A stretch of 64,000 bases of DNA from an uncultured Desulfobulbus sp. (GCF_963664075.1 NZ_OY760916.1:3865001-3929000); one strand, 5' to 3'; counted from the first letter of the stretch, positions 9,658-19,482 are shown. Numbers and translations: made by a program. The notes: generated from the letters alone by a model not told the origin.

Positions 9658-10443
9658 ATGAACCTGATCTTACCCGCTTTCGCCCTCCTCTTTGGTGCTG
9701 TGGTGGGCTCCTTTCTCAATGTGGTTATTCTCCGTCTACCTAAAGACGATGCATCCATCGTCTTTCCCGGCTCACATTGCCCTGTCTGTCAGCACCCGCT
9801 CAGCTGGTGGGAAAACATCCCCATTCTCAGCTATCTCGTCCTTAAAGGACGATGCCGCAGCTGCAACACACCCATCTCCTGGCAATATCCACTGGTTGAG
9901 GCGGCCATGGGGTTGTTTTCGCTGCTGCTTTTTCAGCGATTCGGACTAAGCGTCGATTTTTGTGTTCTGTTTGTCTTTTTTGCTGCCCTGCTGGTTATCA
10001 TATTTATCGACATCCATCACCAAATAATTCCCGATACCATCAGTCTTCCTGGGATAGTTGTGGGCTTTTTGGCCTCATTCTTCGTCGAATACGTCAGTTG
10101 GAAGCAGTCCGGGCTTGGTCTATTGATCGGCGGTGGGATTCTTTACCTGGTTGCCTTTGCTTACTATGCACTTACCAAACGTGATGGAATGGGCGGGGGT
10201 GATATCAAACTGCTGGCAATGATTGGAGCTTTTCTGGGTTGGCAGAGTTTGTTGTATGTGGTTTTTGCAAGTTCTCTCTTTGGTTCAATCATCGGTCTGG
10301 TCGCCATGGCCAAACAGAAAAAAGGGGGCAGAACCCGTATTCCCTATGGCCCCTTCCTTGCCCTGGCAGCCATGAGCTGGGTGTTATTGCAGGATCAAAT
10401 TCTCATGGGTTGGCAATGGTACCTGGGACTTGGACGATATTGA
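9658..10443 (+). CDS. pilD: Type IV prepilin peptidase / N-methyltransferase (A24A)
   Basis: A membrane aspartic peptidase that cleaves and N-methylates type IV pilin and type II secretion pseudopilins. The protein shows GSFLNVVILRLP at the start, two CxxC pairs (CPVC and CRSC) of the methylase zinc site, and both catalytic aspartate motifs, in DIHHQIIPD and GGGDIKL, set among hydrophobic helices. I chose the ATG at 9658 (261 aa) over an upstream GTG at 9616 because the family begins with the first hydrophobic helix. No pilin genes are nearby, which is common for pilD. Confidence 0.92.
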   Translation: MNLILPAFALLFGAVVGSFLNVVILRLPKDDASIVFPGSHCPVCQHPLSWWENIPILSYLVLKGRCRSCNTPISWQYPLVEAAMGLFSLLLFQRFGLSVDFCVLFVFFAALLVIIFIDIHHQIIPDTISLPGIVVGFLASFFVEYVSWKQSGLGLLIGGGILYLVAFAYYALTKRDGMGGGDIKLLAMIGAFLGWQSLLYVVFASSLFGSIIGLVAMAKQKKGGRTRIPYGPFLALAAMSWVLLQDQILMGWQWYLGLGRY

Positions 10444-10504
10444 AAGTCTTTCGGTGGGCACAAACAATGAAAATGGCGTGCTAATGGATGCTTCAGAAAA
10501 AAAA

Positions 10505-10533
10505 AGCCCCCGAGTTGTAACAACTCGGGGGCT
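10505..10533. terminator. Bidirectional intrinsic terminator
   Basis: A perfect 13-bp stem (AGCCCCCGAGTTG / CAACTCGGGGGCT) with a 3-nt loop, preceded by an A run on the plus strand that becomes a T run on the minus strand. It closes the dsrMKJOP operon and probably also pilD. Confidence 0.9.
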
Positions 10534-10558
10534 CAAAAGCAGGTGAAACCGAAGTGGG

Positions 10559-11731
10559 TTATGCTTCGACTTCGTGCTCCACACTGATGGCAATCTTGTA
10601 GAGGACGGTCAGGATAAAAAATCCTGTGGCCCAGATACCGATGGTGATGAAGAGCTCGTTTAAGGTCGGATAGTACTCAACGATCTCATCAACCGGTGTG
10701 GGAACAAAACCACCCAGGACGAAGCCAATACCTTTGTCCAGCCAGAAGGAGACAAAGATAGAGAGGCAGCCCATGGCCAGCCAGAAATCACTCCCTTTTC
10801 TCGTTTTGGGGTAGCAGATCAATGCCATACCCACGAAGAAGAGAACGATAAAGGCCCACATGAACGGCACAAGGTTGTTGTACACATGGCCGTGATGCTC
10901 CAGGCCAAAGAACAGGTACTGCAGGGTATGCATATGGCCGGGGATGTTGGAGTAAAAGCCAACAAAGAACTCAAGGCCAACAAAGAACATATTGGCAAGC
11001 GCAGCGTAGATGATGATGGTCACCATCTTCTGGATCGCCTCTTTGCCTGCATCAAAATGGGCAACACGTTTAAGGATCATCGCCATAACAACGATCAGCG
11101 CGGGACCGGCAGCGAAAGCGGATGCCAGGAAGCGCGGAGCGATGATGGCAGAGAGCCAGAAGTGACGTCCAGGCAGACCGCAGTAGAGCATAGCGGTTAC
11201 GGTATGAATCGAGAAGGCAAAGGGAATGGAAATATAGACAAAGAAATAGATCCATTTCGGAGGTGCCACCTGTTTGCGCTCTGCAGTAAGGATAACCCAA
11301 CCACAGATGATGTTGAGCAACAGGTAGCCCCAAAGTACACACATATCCCAGAAAAGCATGGAATGGGGTGTGGGGTGAAAGAGTACATTCAGACCACGCA
11401 GCGGCTGACCAAGGTCGGCCATGATGAACATCAAGCACATCAAAAGCGCAGCAATGGCCAAGAACTCACCCAAGATGGTGATTTTACCAAATGCTTTGAA
11501 GTTATGAATATAGTAGGGCAGCACCAGCATTACACCTCCCGCCGCAACACCGACCAGGAAGGTAAACTGAGAGATATACAGACCCCAGGAGACGTCGCGG
11601 CTCATGCCGGTCAACCCGAGACCATAGAAGTACTGCCGCAGATAGCAGACACAGGCCACCGCGATAAAGAACCCGAGGAAGGCCAGCCACATCCAGTAGT
11701 ATTTGTTTCCTTTTAATGCTTTTTCAAACAT
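10559..11731 (-). CDS. dsrP: DsrP, NrfD-family membrane subunit of the DsrMKJOP complex
   Basis: A 390-residue polytopic membrane protein with roughly ten hydrophobic helices, of the NrfD/PsrC type, which exchanges electrons with menaquinol. Its family assignment comes from the helix pattern (for example YISQFTFLVGVAAGGVML) and its place directly after the ferredoxin subunit DsrO. It is the last gene of dsrMKJOP, the membrane complex that links the quinone pool to DsrC trisulfide reduction in sulfate reducers. A terminator follows 26 nt after the stop codon. Confidence 0.93.
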   Translation of the reverse strand: MFEKALKGNKYYWMWLAFLGFFIAVACVCYLRQYFYGLGLTGMSRDVSWGLYISQFTFLVGVAAGGVMLVLPYYIHNFKAFGKITILGEFLAIAALLMCLMFIMADLGQPLRGLNVLFHPTPHSMLFWDMCVLWGYLLLNIICGWVILTAERKQVAPPKWIYFFVYISIPFAFSIHTVTAMLYCGLPGRHFWLSAIIAPRFLASAFAAGPALIVVMAMILKRVAHFDAGKEAIQKMVTIIIYAALANMFFVGLEFFVGFYSNIPGHMHTLQYLFFGLEHHGHVYNNLVPFMWAFIVLFFVGMALICYPKTRKGSDFWLAMGCLSIFVSFWLDKGIGFVLGGFVPTPVDEIVEYYPTLNELFITIGIWATGFFILTVLYKIAISVEHEVEA

Positions 11732-11738
11732 GCCGGCC

Positions 11739-12578
11739 TCACACGATGTAGAAGACAGAAGGTAAGGTACCGAGAGAAGGATTACGCTGAATGGTATGGT
11801 TCTCCTTCAGGACCTTCCGAATCTCGGAGTTGGGATCATTCAGATTGCCAAAGACCATAGCCTTGCTTTCACCACAAGCCTCAACACAGGCGGGCAACTG
11901 ACCTTTCTCTACACGCTCTGCACAGAACGTACATTTCTCGACAACACCGCGCATACGGGTGGGGAAATCGCGATTGAGCTCTTTGATAAACGGACGCGGA
12001 TCACGCCAGTTAAAAGAGCGGCTGCCGTACGGACAGGCGGCCATGCAGAAACGACAACCAATACAACGATGGTAATCCATCAACACCAGACCGTCTTCGT
12101 TACGGAAGGTGGCCTTGGTCGGACAGGCGCGGACACAGGGCGGGTTGTCGCAGTGGTTACACATGATGGGCAACTGATTGGATTCAGTCTCCTCATCACG
12201 GTATTTGTTCGGGTTCTCAGGAAAGGCGTTCTCGTAGTTGGTCATCCAGATCCACTTGATCTCGTCTTTCTTCTCGTCGAACTCGGGAATATTATGGGTT
12301 TTGATGCAGGCCTTTACGCATTTCTCGCCAAGGCTTGGATCTTCATAGAATTTCTTGGTGTCAATAACCAGACCATAACGGTTGGCATTGGGATCAGCGG
12401 CAACGGCGTGGCCGTGCTCAGCTGGTGCGGCGCCATGTTCTGCCCCATGTCCACCTTCTGTGGATGCATGCGCAACATTGACCCCTGCAACCAGGCGATC
12501 AACAACTGCAGTTCCTCCAAGGCCTGCCAGTGTGGAAATACCGGCTACCTTGAGGAAATTTCGTCTATTCTTGTCCAT
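11739..12578 (-). CDS. dsrO: DsrO, periplasmic iron-sulfur subunit
   Basis: A 279-residue ferredoxin-like subunit with a Tat signal peptide (NRRNFLKVAG) and several cysteine clusters: CVKACIKTHN, CNHCDNPPCVRACP, CIGCRFCMAACP and a late CTFC...CVEAC. It carries electrons in the periplasm between the cytochrome DsrJ and the membrane subunit DsrP. A GGAGGAG ribosome binding site precedes the ATG, and the stop is 7 nt before dsrP. A histidine- and glutamate-rich linker follows the signal peptide. Confidence 0.95.
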   Translation of the reverse strand: MDKNRRNFLKVAGISTLAGLGGTAVVDRLVAGVNVAHASTEGGHGAEHGAAPAEHGHAVAADPNANRYGLVIDTKKFYEDPSLGEKCVKACIKTHNIPEFDEKKDEIKWIWMTNYENAFPENPNKYRDEETESNQLPIMCNHCDNPPCVRACPTKATFRNEDGLVLMDYHRCIGCRFCMAACPYGSRSFNWRDPRPFIKELNRDFPTRMRGVVEKCTFCAERVEKGQLPACVEACGESKAMVFGNLNDPNSEIRKVLKENHTIQRNPSLGTLPSVFYIV

Positions 12579-12601
12579 CTGTCTATCTCCTCCTTAGCCG
12601 T

Positions 12602-12973
12602 TCACTCAACAGGAGCCAGGTGGCAATCCCAGCAGTATGGTTTAACCGAGGCATAGGTGTGACACTTGTCGCAAAATTTCACTTTGCTGGTGTGACACTT
12701 CATGCAGGCGAGCATTAAGCTTTTTGGATATTGTTTTCCTTCAATCTCTAAGGTGCTACGGTCACCCGTACGAATGACCTCATCACGCCACTGATTGAGC
12801 AGCTGCATATGTTTTGCAGTGATCTCAGCCTTGGGCAGGACACAGGTCTTTACATCCTTAGGCAGCTCGGGTTCCGGTACGTTGCTCGCGGTGCCACGGT
12901 TGTACCAGACGGGTATTGTTACAAGCAGGACAAAAATGAGCAGTCCTGTGATTATTTTACCGCTATCGTACAT
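12602..12973 (-). CDS. dsrJ: DsrJ, triheme cytochrome c
   Basis: A 123-residue protein with one N-terminal membrane anchor (ITGLLIFVLLVTIPVWY) and three CxxCH heme sites packed at the C-terminus (CMKCH, CDKCH, CWDCH). This matches DsrJ, the triheme periplasmic subunit of the DsrMKJOP complex. A strong GGAGGAAGAG ribosome binding site precedes the ATG, and it lies between dsrK and dsrO as expected. Confidence 0.96.
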   Translation of the reverse strand: MYDSGKIITGLLIFVLLVTIPVWYNRGTASNVPEPELPKDVKTCVLPKAEITAKHMQLLNQWRDEVIRTGDRSTLEIEGKQYPKSLMLACMKCHTSKVKFCDKCHTYASVKPYCWDCHLAPVE

Positions 12974-13000
12974 AGCTCTTCCTCCATTCCAGCCGGTCTA

Positions 13001-14632
13001 TTAAACCATGGTCCTGAGCCCTTCGGTCAGGTCTTGTCGTTGTTCACCCTCAATCACCAAAGCGTTACCGACAAGCTCACTCAGACCTGCGACCTCAACC
13101 TGGGGTACCCAGTAATTCATGAGGGTCGTCAGAGTAGCTCTGTCAATGGCGCAGACACAGGCCAGTGTATTGACGTCGTGTTTCTCCTGGACGTATTTCA
13201 CTGCATTGGCCCGGGGCAGACCGGAACGCATACGGAGCTCCATAATTTCATCGGTGTTCAGAGCCGTACCTGAACCGCAGCAGAATGTTTTCTCGCGGAT
13301 GGTGTTCTCCGGCATCTCAACCCAGTTATCAACAACTGCGTCGAGAACAGCACGTGGTTCTTCGATAAGTCCCATGGCGCGAGCCGGGTTACAGGAATCA
13401 TGGAAGGTCGCCTTAACGTGGGCGTTGCGGCTCTTATCCAAATTGAGTTTACCGTTTTTGATCAGGTCGGCGGTGAACTCGGAGATATGAATCATTTTGG
13501 TCGAGGCGGCATTGTCGAAGACAGTGCCGGTGATCGGCGAACGCGGAACCTCAAGGAAGTCTGGCGATCCATTCATGGTATCCATGTACTGATGGACGAC
13601 ACGCCACATATGACCACACTCACCACCGAGAATCCAGCGGGCTCCAAGACGCTCGGCCTCGGCATACATCTTACCGTTGAGTTTCTTCATCATCTCGTTG
13701 GAAGTGAAGAGACCGAAGTTACCACCCTCGGAGGCGTAGGTTGACCAGGTGTAGTCAAGTCCGATGGCCTCAAACAACAGGAGATAACCCATACAGGTAA
13801 AGATGCCGGGCTCGGCGAACACGTCGGCTGAAGGTGTAATAAAGAGGACCTCTGCACCTTTGCGGTTAAAGGTCGGGTTAACCTTAACACCGGTCAGGTT
13901 CTCGATATCTTCACAGAGAAACTCGACGTTGCCTTTGAAAGCCTGCGGGGTGAGGCCCATGTGGTTACCGGTGCGGTTGGAGTTGGCAACCGGCTCCATG
14001 GCCCAGTTAATGCCCACACCGACCAGATGCAGCAGCTCGCGCAGCATCATGGTGATTTCCGCAGTATCGATACCGTAGGGACAGAAGACCGAACAGCGAC
14101 GACACTCTGTACACTGGTAGGCGTACATGAACCATTCTTTGAGCACGCCTACAGTCATCTCGCGACCACCGATCATCTTTCCGAGGATCTTACCGGCGCG
14201 GGTGAAATTCTGACGGTAAACTGAGCGCAGGAGCTCCGCGCGCAGAACCGGCATGTTTTTGGGATCACCGGTGCCGAGAAAAAAGTGGCACTTATCCGCG
14301 CAGGCGCCGCAGCGGACACAGCAATCCATAAAAATCTTTAAGGAGCGAAAACGATCTAAACGATCGGCAATCCCCTGGATGATAATCTCTTTCCAGTTCT
14401 CAGGGAGTTTCCAATCCTCATCTTCAGGGCTCCATTCACGTGCATTTGGGAAACTAACGCCTTTCTGGCTGTCCAAATACTCGATTATTTCCTTCTTCGC
14501 CGGGTATGCAAAATTTCCGGGCTTAAAAACGGCAGGTACATCCATCCAGTTTTTGGTTGGAATGGAGCCTGTCATCAGTGAAGGTCCCTCGGCAACACTC
14601 TGTGCCAACACATCTACCTTAACCACTGCCAT
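13001..14632 (-). CDS. dsrK: DsrK, HdrD-like catalytic iron-sulfur subunit
   Basis: A 543-residue cytoplasm-facing subunit related to heterodisulfide reductase HdrD. Two ferredoxin-type cluster motifs are visible (CVRCGACADKC and CTECRRCSVFCP), followed by CCG-domain cysteines (HDSCNPARAM and FCCGSGTALN), which in this family bind a noncubane [4Fe-4S] centre. DsrK is thought to reduce the DsrC trisulfide. The start has an AAGGATAG ribosome binding site. It follows dsrM by 37 nt and precedes dsrJ by 27 nt. Confidence 0.96.
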   Translation of the reverse strand: MAVVKVDVLAQSVAEGPSLMTGSIPTKNWMDVPAVFKPGNFAYPAKKEIIEYLDSQKGVSFPNAREWSPEDEDWKLPENWKEIIIQGIADRLDRFRSLKIFMDCCVRCGACADKCHFFLGTGDPKNMPVLRAELLRSVYRQNFTRAGKILGKMIGGREMTVGVLKEWFMYAYQCTECRRCSVFCPYGIDTAEITMMLRELLHLVGVGINWAMEPVANSNRTGNHMGLTPQAFKGNVEFLCEDIENLTGVKVNPTFNRKGAEVLFITPSADVFAEPGIFTCMGYLLLFEAIGLDYTWSTYASEGGNFGLFTSNEMMKKLNGKMYAEAERLGARWILGGECGHMWRVVHQYMDTMNGSPDFLEVPRSPITGTVFDNAASTKMIHISEFTADLIKNGKLNLDKSRNAHVKATFHDSCNPARAMGLIEEPRAVLDAVVDNWVEMPENTIREKTFCCGSGTALNTDEIMELRMRSGLPRANAVKYVQEKHDVNTLACVCAIDRATLTTLMNYWVPQVEVAGLSELVGNALVIEGEQRQDLTEGLRTMV

Positions 14633-14669
14633 TGCTCTATCCTTATACTCTGAGGTTATCCAGCGTTAT

Positions 14670-15686
14670 TCATTCGCCTTGCGCAGGCAACTCTTTCTCT
14701 ACGGGTATGCCCTGCTCGACCATGTCCTCACGGAACTCATCCTCATAACCGGCATACGAATGCGGTTTGATCTCCGGGTTCCAGGGGTTGATGTGGCGAA
14801 CCATTCGAGAATTGTTTGCCATGTTTCTGGTCGGGCTGAGGAAGACGCCACCCATATGCATAAGCTTGCTGAAAGGGAAGTACGCAAGCAGCGTGCACAC
14901 TAAGAAAAGATGAACGTAGAACAGTGAGCTGATATCAGCGACAATGGTCGGGGAAAAGGTGACCAGGCCGACAGCGAGTTGCTTGATGGCGTTGATATCG
15001 ACATCGGTACGAATGAAAAAGCGCATCAGGATACCGGTGGTGCAGATGCCGAAAATCAGAAACAGGGGAAAGTAATCGTTGACCAGCGAAATGTAGCGGA
15101 CCTGGGGATTGAAAACGCGACGGGCAAACAGAAAGAGCAGAGCCAGAATGATGGTTACATCGGTGGTGTACATGACAGGTGCACCAATCTGGAGCAGCGA
15201 GTCGCCAGTTTCAATAAAAGAGACAATTCCAGGAATCGGGTCAAGGAAGAGGCGCATGTGGCGAATGATGATCACCAGGAAACTGTAATGGAAGAGGATA
15301 CCAAACAGCCACAGCCATTTGCTTGACTCATAGGTTAGCTTCGGTCCCGGATAGACTGTAGCCTTGGTATTGCGCCACAGCGAACGGAACAGAAAGATCT
15401 CGAGGAACATACGGGCAACAACCTGTCCGGTGTTCACCGGTGCCTCGAGCTTGTCCTGCTTGATCCAGGGCAGCGAGTAGCCCTGGCCGCAGGTGGTTGG
15501 GATTTTGAAAGGTACCGGCGATTTGGCCCAATGGATGACCCTATAACAAAAACCGCCTAAGAACAGCGCCATAGCGAGATACGGAACTACAACACCAAAG
15601 AGGTATTGCATTCCCGGTATCTGCACCGCGATCAGCGCAATCAACACCAGGGCAATAACTGCCGCCAAAGGGAAGGCGTACTTCAT
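14670..15686 (-). CDS. dsrM: DsrM, NarI-like cytochrome b subunit
   Basis: A 338-residue membrane protein with several hydrophobic helices and histidines in helices (for example FHYSFLVIIIRHMRLFL and HLFLVCTLLAYFPFSKLMHMGG), as in the NarI-like diheme cytochrome b of DsrM. It takes electrons from menaquinol and hands them to DsrK. It is the first gene of dsrMKJOP, with an AAGGAGTG ribosome binding site. The 122-nt gap upstream should hold the promoter unless transcription reads through from the RsbRD_N gene. Confidence 0.95.
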   Translation of the reverse strand: MKYAFPLAAVIALVLIALIAVQIPGMQYLFGVVVPYLAMALFLGGFCYRVIHWAKSPVPFKIPTTCGQGYSLPWIKQDKLEAPVNTGQVVARMFLEIFLFRSLWRNTKATVYPGPKLTYESSKWLWLFGILFHYSFLVIIIRHMRLFLDPIPGIVSFIETGDSLLQIGAPVMYTTDVTIILALLFLFARRVFNPQVRYISLVNDYFPLFLIFGICTTGILMRFFIRTDVDINAIKQLAVGLVTFSPTIVADISSLFYVHLFLVCTLLAYFPFSKLMHMGGVFLSPTRNMANNSRMVRHINPWNPEIKPHSYAGYEDEFREDMVEQGIPVEKELPAQGE

Positions 15687-15808
15687 CGATCACTCCTTCG
15701 CATTCGAGTTAAACAATAACTTTCCAAAAGTTACGATAAAAAGCCGGAATCACTTCAAGGACGTCCTGGAAGCTATCCGACGGTCACACACGCTCAATTC
15801 CCGGTACT

Positions 15809-16333
15809 CTACTGGGCCTTTTTCTGCTCCTCTCTGGCAAGAGCAGACGGACAAGCCGAATCCGTTAATATCGAACGGCCACTTTTCAGCTCATCAACCC
15901 GGTTGCGGTACAACTGCTCCCGGCACTGGCTGTACACATCAAAAGCGGCCAGAGCAATACGGTCAATTTCACAATCAAGCTGATCGAGAGCTCCCAGCAG
16001 GGGTTGGGTTTTCTTATCTGCAGAAAAAACCTGTTTGATAACCCATTTGAGTTCCAGAAACGGTGCCACAGCCTGTCCGGGCGTGAAATCCTGCACCGCT
16101 CTGATTCGAACAACCTGGTCAATCGATTTTGTATAGGCCTCTCCCCCTTCTCCGCTGGCAATAGCTTCGTAGAGCGAGGTCAATCCCATCGAAATATTGG
16201 AGCCGACAGGATTGGCAAAAGGATCGGTGGCCTTCTTAAAGAAACCCGGCGAAGTATAGCTATCCAGCGTCCGCTCGATCCAAAGCCCAAGAATTTCCTT
16301 CTTCTTTGCGGCCAGCGCTTCTTTGAGTTCCAT
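15809..16333 (-). CDS. RsbRD_N-domain protein beside dsrMKJOP
   Basis: A 174-residue soluble protein resembling the N-terminal RsbRD_N domain of RsbT co-antagonist proteins: an all-helical fold with an early ILGLWIERTLDSY and a central FLELKWVIKQVF. The STAS half found in RsbR proteins is absent. Such single-domain genes are, to my knowledge, a regular neighbour of dsrM in sulfate reducers, so a role in sensing or control of the complex is plausible but untested. It is 122 nt upstream of dsrM on the same strand. Confidence 0.75.
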   Translation of the reverse strand: MELKEALAAKKKEILGLWIERTLDSYTSPGFFKKATDPFANPVGSNISMGLTSLYEAIASGEGGEAYTKSIDQVVRIRAVQDFTPGQAVAPFLELKWVIKQVFSADKKTQPLLGALDQLDCEIDRIALAAFDVYSQCREQLYRNRVDELKSGRSILTDSACPSALAREEQKKAQ

Positions 16334-16495
16334 AGTTTCTATCTTTTAGTCGCCCCTGTATTTTTGCTGAAGATTGTGCAGGGCGAAAAGCATAATTCTT
16401 TCAGTATATCAAACATCTCCCACGCATTAAAAATGAATGAGGATTCATGCACCGATTGCTCTATCATGATTACTGATTTGTTTCAAGATAAAAAT

Positions 16496-18640
16496 TTATT
16501 GATTCGGAGCACCTGCGGCATGCATTGGTCCCCCACCATTAAGGAGATACAAGGCGAGCTGAACGTAGGGATCGATCTCGTCGAGTTGCTCCAGTTTCTC
16601 TTCGGGATCCATGGATTCACCATCCTTTTCGGTCGCTGAAACCAGGCCTGCGGCTTTCGCTTCTTCTCGTGCTGTTTCAATCTCCAGCCGCTGGTTCCAC
16701 ATGCTCTCCCAACTGAGAACGAGCTTGGTTTCTTTCGCCCGAATACGGGCTTTATCCGTCTCTTCTTGTATTTTTTCAAACGCATCGCTGCCGCTGACCC
16801 AGGCTGCTCCCTGGCGGATGGCAGCATTGGTGTCGACGTGTGCTCCACGCCAGGGGGCATAATCAACTGATTCAACCTGGTCCCAAGGCAGGGAATAATC
16901 CATGTATTTCTCCCCGGTTTCCAGATAATCAAACATGGAAGGTACAACCAGGTTTGGTTCAACCCCTTTATACTGAGTGGAACCACCATTGATGCGATAA
17001 AATTTCTGAATGGTCAGTTTCAGGGCGCCCAGGTCTTCGTAGCGCTGCAACTGAAAAAGCGGCAAGTTACGGTTAAGATCCATCATGGCCTGAACCGTCC
17101 CCTTGCCATGGGTATGGGCGCCACCAATGATAAAGGCACGGTCATAATCCTGCAGTGCTGCAGCAAGAATTTCAGAAGCAGAAGCGCTGAACTGGTTGAC
17201 CAGGACAATAAGCGGCCCTTTGTACTGGACAGCAGGGTCGTCATCTTCCAGTACGCGGATGGATCCATGGGAGTTTTTTACCTGGACGACCGGGCCACCG
17301 GGCAAAAAGAGTCCAGATATCTGCACAGCGTCAGTCAGGGCTCCACCACCGTTATTGCGCAGATCTATAATGATTCCTTTTACCTGCTCTTTTTGCAGCT
17401 TAGCTAATTCTTTCTCGGTATCGTCTGTGACATTACGTACTTTTTTACCATTGGATTGGGCAGCAAAATCGCGGTAAAAGCTGGGAATACGTACATAGCC
17501 GTATTTATTGCCCCCTTCTTTAAATATCGTCGACCTTACATAGGTTTCTTCAATGCGCACCACATCGCGAATAATAGGAATGATGAGACGAGAACCATCT
17601 GGTTTCTGGACAGTGAGGCGTACTTCCGTCCCTTTAGGGCCACGGATATAGCCAACCGCTTCTCGAATTCGCATCTCGGAGATATCAACGGGCTCACCAC
17701 TTTTTTCCGCTACCGCTAAAATGGAATCCTCAGCCTGGAGCTGGCCTTGTTTTTTGGCGGCACTGCCAGGAATGATGCGCACAACCTTGATAAGCCCTTC
17801 ATCTTCTCGCAACAGAGCCCCGATTCCTTCAAGGGAACCACTCATTTGAATATCAAAGTCTTCCTTTGAGGTGGGGGCGAGATAATCTGTGTGAGGATCA
17901 TACGCTCGGGTGACCGCGTCAAAATATCGATCATAGTGATCCTGACGGGATTGATTTAAGAGACGGCTTAAGGAACGATGCATGCTCTCCCGCACTTTTT
18001 CCACCGCCTCTTTGATCTCATCAGCATGCTTGGCAGGATCGACAATGCGTTCTGTGTTTTTTCCATCCTTTTCCTCTTTCTGAAGGATGGAAAAATATGA
18101 TTCCAGCACCTGCAACTTGAGGCTGAGGCGCCACCGTTCTTTCAGCGCTGCCTTGTCTTTGGGGTATTCGAGCTTTTTGGGCTCTATCTCCAGAGTCTCC
18201 TTTTTTTCATAATCAAAACCGTGGTTGAGCAGGGGATCAATGAAACCTTGCACCAAACGAACCCGATCATTAAGGACCTCACGCCCAGCTTCAGGCAAAA
18301 CAACATTACCACGGCTCAGTTCATCATCGACATGGGTCGAAAATGCACCTAACTGCTTAACATCACCGGCTAATAGAAATCGTTTCCGGGGATCAAGCTG
18401 CCGCAGATACAGATCAAAAACTTTTTGAGAGAGCCTGTCATCTAAAGGCTCATGACTGAAGTGCTGTGCAGGCAACTGTTGGCTCAGGATAAGAGCAATA
18501 AGTTCGTTTCGGTCAGTATCAAATACTTCCGGCGGGGCCTTTTTGGCAAGGCACCCGCCGGTTAAGCTGAGCAGCAGGAAAACACTGACGCATACAAAAG
18601 GAAGAAAACGACGAACTGGATGCGGATTCGAAACATTCAT
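16496..18640 (-). CDS. prc: Tail-specific (C-terminal processing) protease, S41A family
   Basis: A 714-residue periplasmic protease of the Prc/Tsp type. An N-terminal export signal ends in LTGGC, a possible lipobox. The long N-terminal domain of Prc follows, then a PDZ domain (MSGSLEGIGALL to about residue 330), the S41 core with catalytic serine in QFSASASEIL and lysine in HGKGTVQ, and a C-terminal helical domain (DUF3340-like). It clips or degrades envelope proteins from their C-termini. No close operon partner: yedF is 180 nt upstream and the RsbRD_N gene 162 nt downstream. Confidence 0.93.
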   Translation of the reverse strand: MNVSNPHPVRRFLPFVCVSVFLLLSLTGGCLAKKAPPEVFDTDRNELIALILSQQLPAQHFSHEPLDDRLSQKVFDLYLRQLDPRKRFLLAGDVKQLGAFSTHVDDELSRGNVVLPEAGREVLNDRVRLVQGFIDPLLNHGFDYEKKETLEIEPKKLEYPKDKAALKERWRLSLKLQVLESYFSILQKEEKDGKNTERIVDPAKHADEIKEAVEKVRESMHRSLSRLLNQSRQDHYDRYFDAVTRAYDPHTDYLAPTSKEDFDIQMSGSLEGIGALLREDEGLIKVVRIIPGSAAKKQGQLQAEDSILAVAEKSGEPVDISEMRIREAVGYIRGPKGTEVRLTVQKPDGSRLIIPIIRDVVRIEETYVRSTIFKEGGNKYGYVRIPSFYRDFAAQSNGKKVRNVTDDTEKELAKLQKEQVKGIIIDLRNNGGGALTDAVQISGLFLPGGPVVQVKNSHGSIRVLEDDDPAVQYKGPLIVLVNQFSASASEILAAALQDYDRAFIIGGAHTHGKGTVQAMMDLNRNLPLFQLQRYEDLGALKLTIQKFYRINGGSTQYKGVEPNLVVPSMFDYLETGEKYMDYSLPWDQVESVDYAPWRGAHVDTNAAIRQGAAWVSGSDAFEKIQEETDKARIRAKETKLVLSWESMWNQRLEIETAREEAKAAGLVSATEKDGESMDPEEKLEQLDEIDPYVQLALYLLNGGGPMHAAGAPNQ

Positions 18641-18819
18641 AGATGCAGAAGTCCTAATTGATGAAGGGAGAAAAGCTGAGTAAAAGTGGGCATGTCAGTG
18701 AGTCCGAATTCTCACCAGGAGTGACCTGTATATGAAAAGGACGGGGCCATGTGTTTACAGCAACGACCAATATTTGTCTTCTTCTGTTACAGCATACAAA
18801 GAGTCAGGGGACCTTTGCC

Positions 18820-19434
18820 TTAGAGGGGGCTGACGATTTTATCCGCCTCGGACATGGCCGTCATAATTTCATGCATATTGGAAATTTGCCCAACCTGCAG
18901 TGCAGATTTCAATTCAAAAAAATCAAGGCAGGTGCCACAGGCAAGAATCTCCACACCTTTCCCCTGTAACTCACGCAGAGCATCAAGTGCGCCGGACTCC
19001 GTTGTGACCAGCTTGACCCCACCATTATAGAGCACGACCTTGCTGGGAAGAGGCACGACATCCTTTATGGTCTGAACGTAGGTTTGTAATAGGGCCCAAC
19101 CGAGCTGATCGGATCCTCGCCCCATGGAATCAGAGGAAATAACATAAATCATTTTGCACCGCTCAGGGAGAGCACACTGATAATCAGAGGGGTCAAAAGC
19201 CGTGTCAGCAGCCTGAGAGCTGGCAGCAATCGTCACGGCATACAAGCCCTCTCCTTCTTGGGTCAAAGCTGCTTCATGCCCCTGGCTTCGAGCAAATCGA
19301 GCTACGTTATTTTGAGAGGCTTCGTTATCGACCAACACCTTGATCAAGGATGATCCCGCAGCCAGAGCATCTTTGGCACAAAGGACTGGTTTAGGACAGG
19401 GCAGGCCCGTGCAATCGAGCGTTTCCGGATTCAT
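18820..19434 (-). CDS. yedF: YedF-type sulfurtransferase-like protein (TusA plus DsrE-like domain)
   Basis: A 204-residue fusion of an N-terminal TusA/SirA domain (CTGLPCPKPVL, residues 8-18) and a C-terminal DsrE/YchN-like domain (MIYVISSDSMGRG and ILACGTCLDFFEL). This architecture matches the YedF family annotated with selenium metabolism, although many members lie in sulfur-metabolising bacteria. The conserved TusA cysteine is present, suggesting persulfide carriage. A GGTGGAGG ribosome binding site fixes the start. Confidence 0.88.
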   Translation of the reverse strand: MNPETLDCTGLPCPKPVLCAKDALAAGSSLIKVLVDNEASQNNVARFARSQGHEAALTQEGEGLYAVTIAASSQAADTAFDPSDYQCALPERCKMIYVISSDSMGRGSDQLGWALLQTYVQTIKDVVPLPSKVVLYNGGVKLVTTESGALDALRELQGKGVEILACGTCLDFFELKSALQVGQISNMHEIMTAMSEADKIVSPL

Positions 19435-19482
19435 TAGCGTTCCTCCACCGGAGGTTAATAAGAAAAATGTAGGGAGGTTTTT

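Noticed and set aside
10886..11716. A 276-codon frame antisense to dsrP
   Set aside because: Typical shadow of a gene for a membrane protein; the dsrP frame is well supported by operon position and NrfD pattern.
11796..12656. A 286-codon frame antisense to dsrO
   Set aside because: It covers the dsrO region in reverse and contains only reversed shadow text; the dsrO cysteine motifs fix the real frame.
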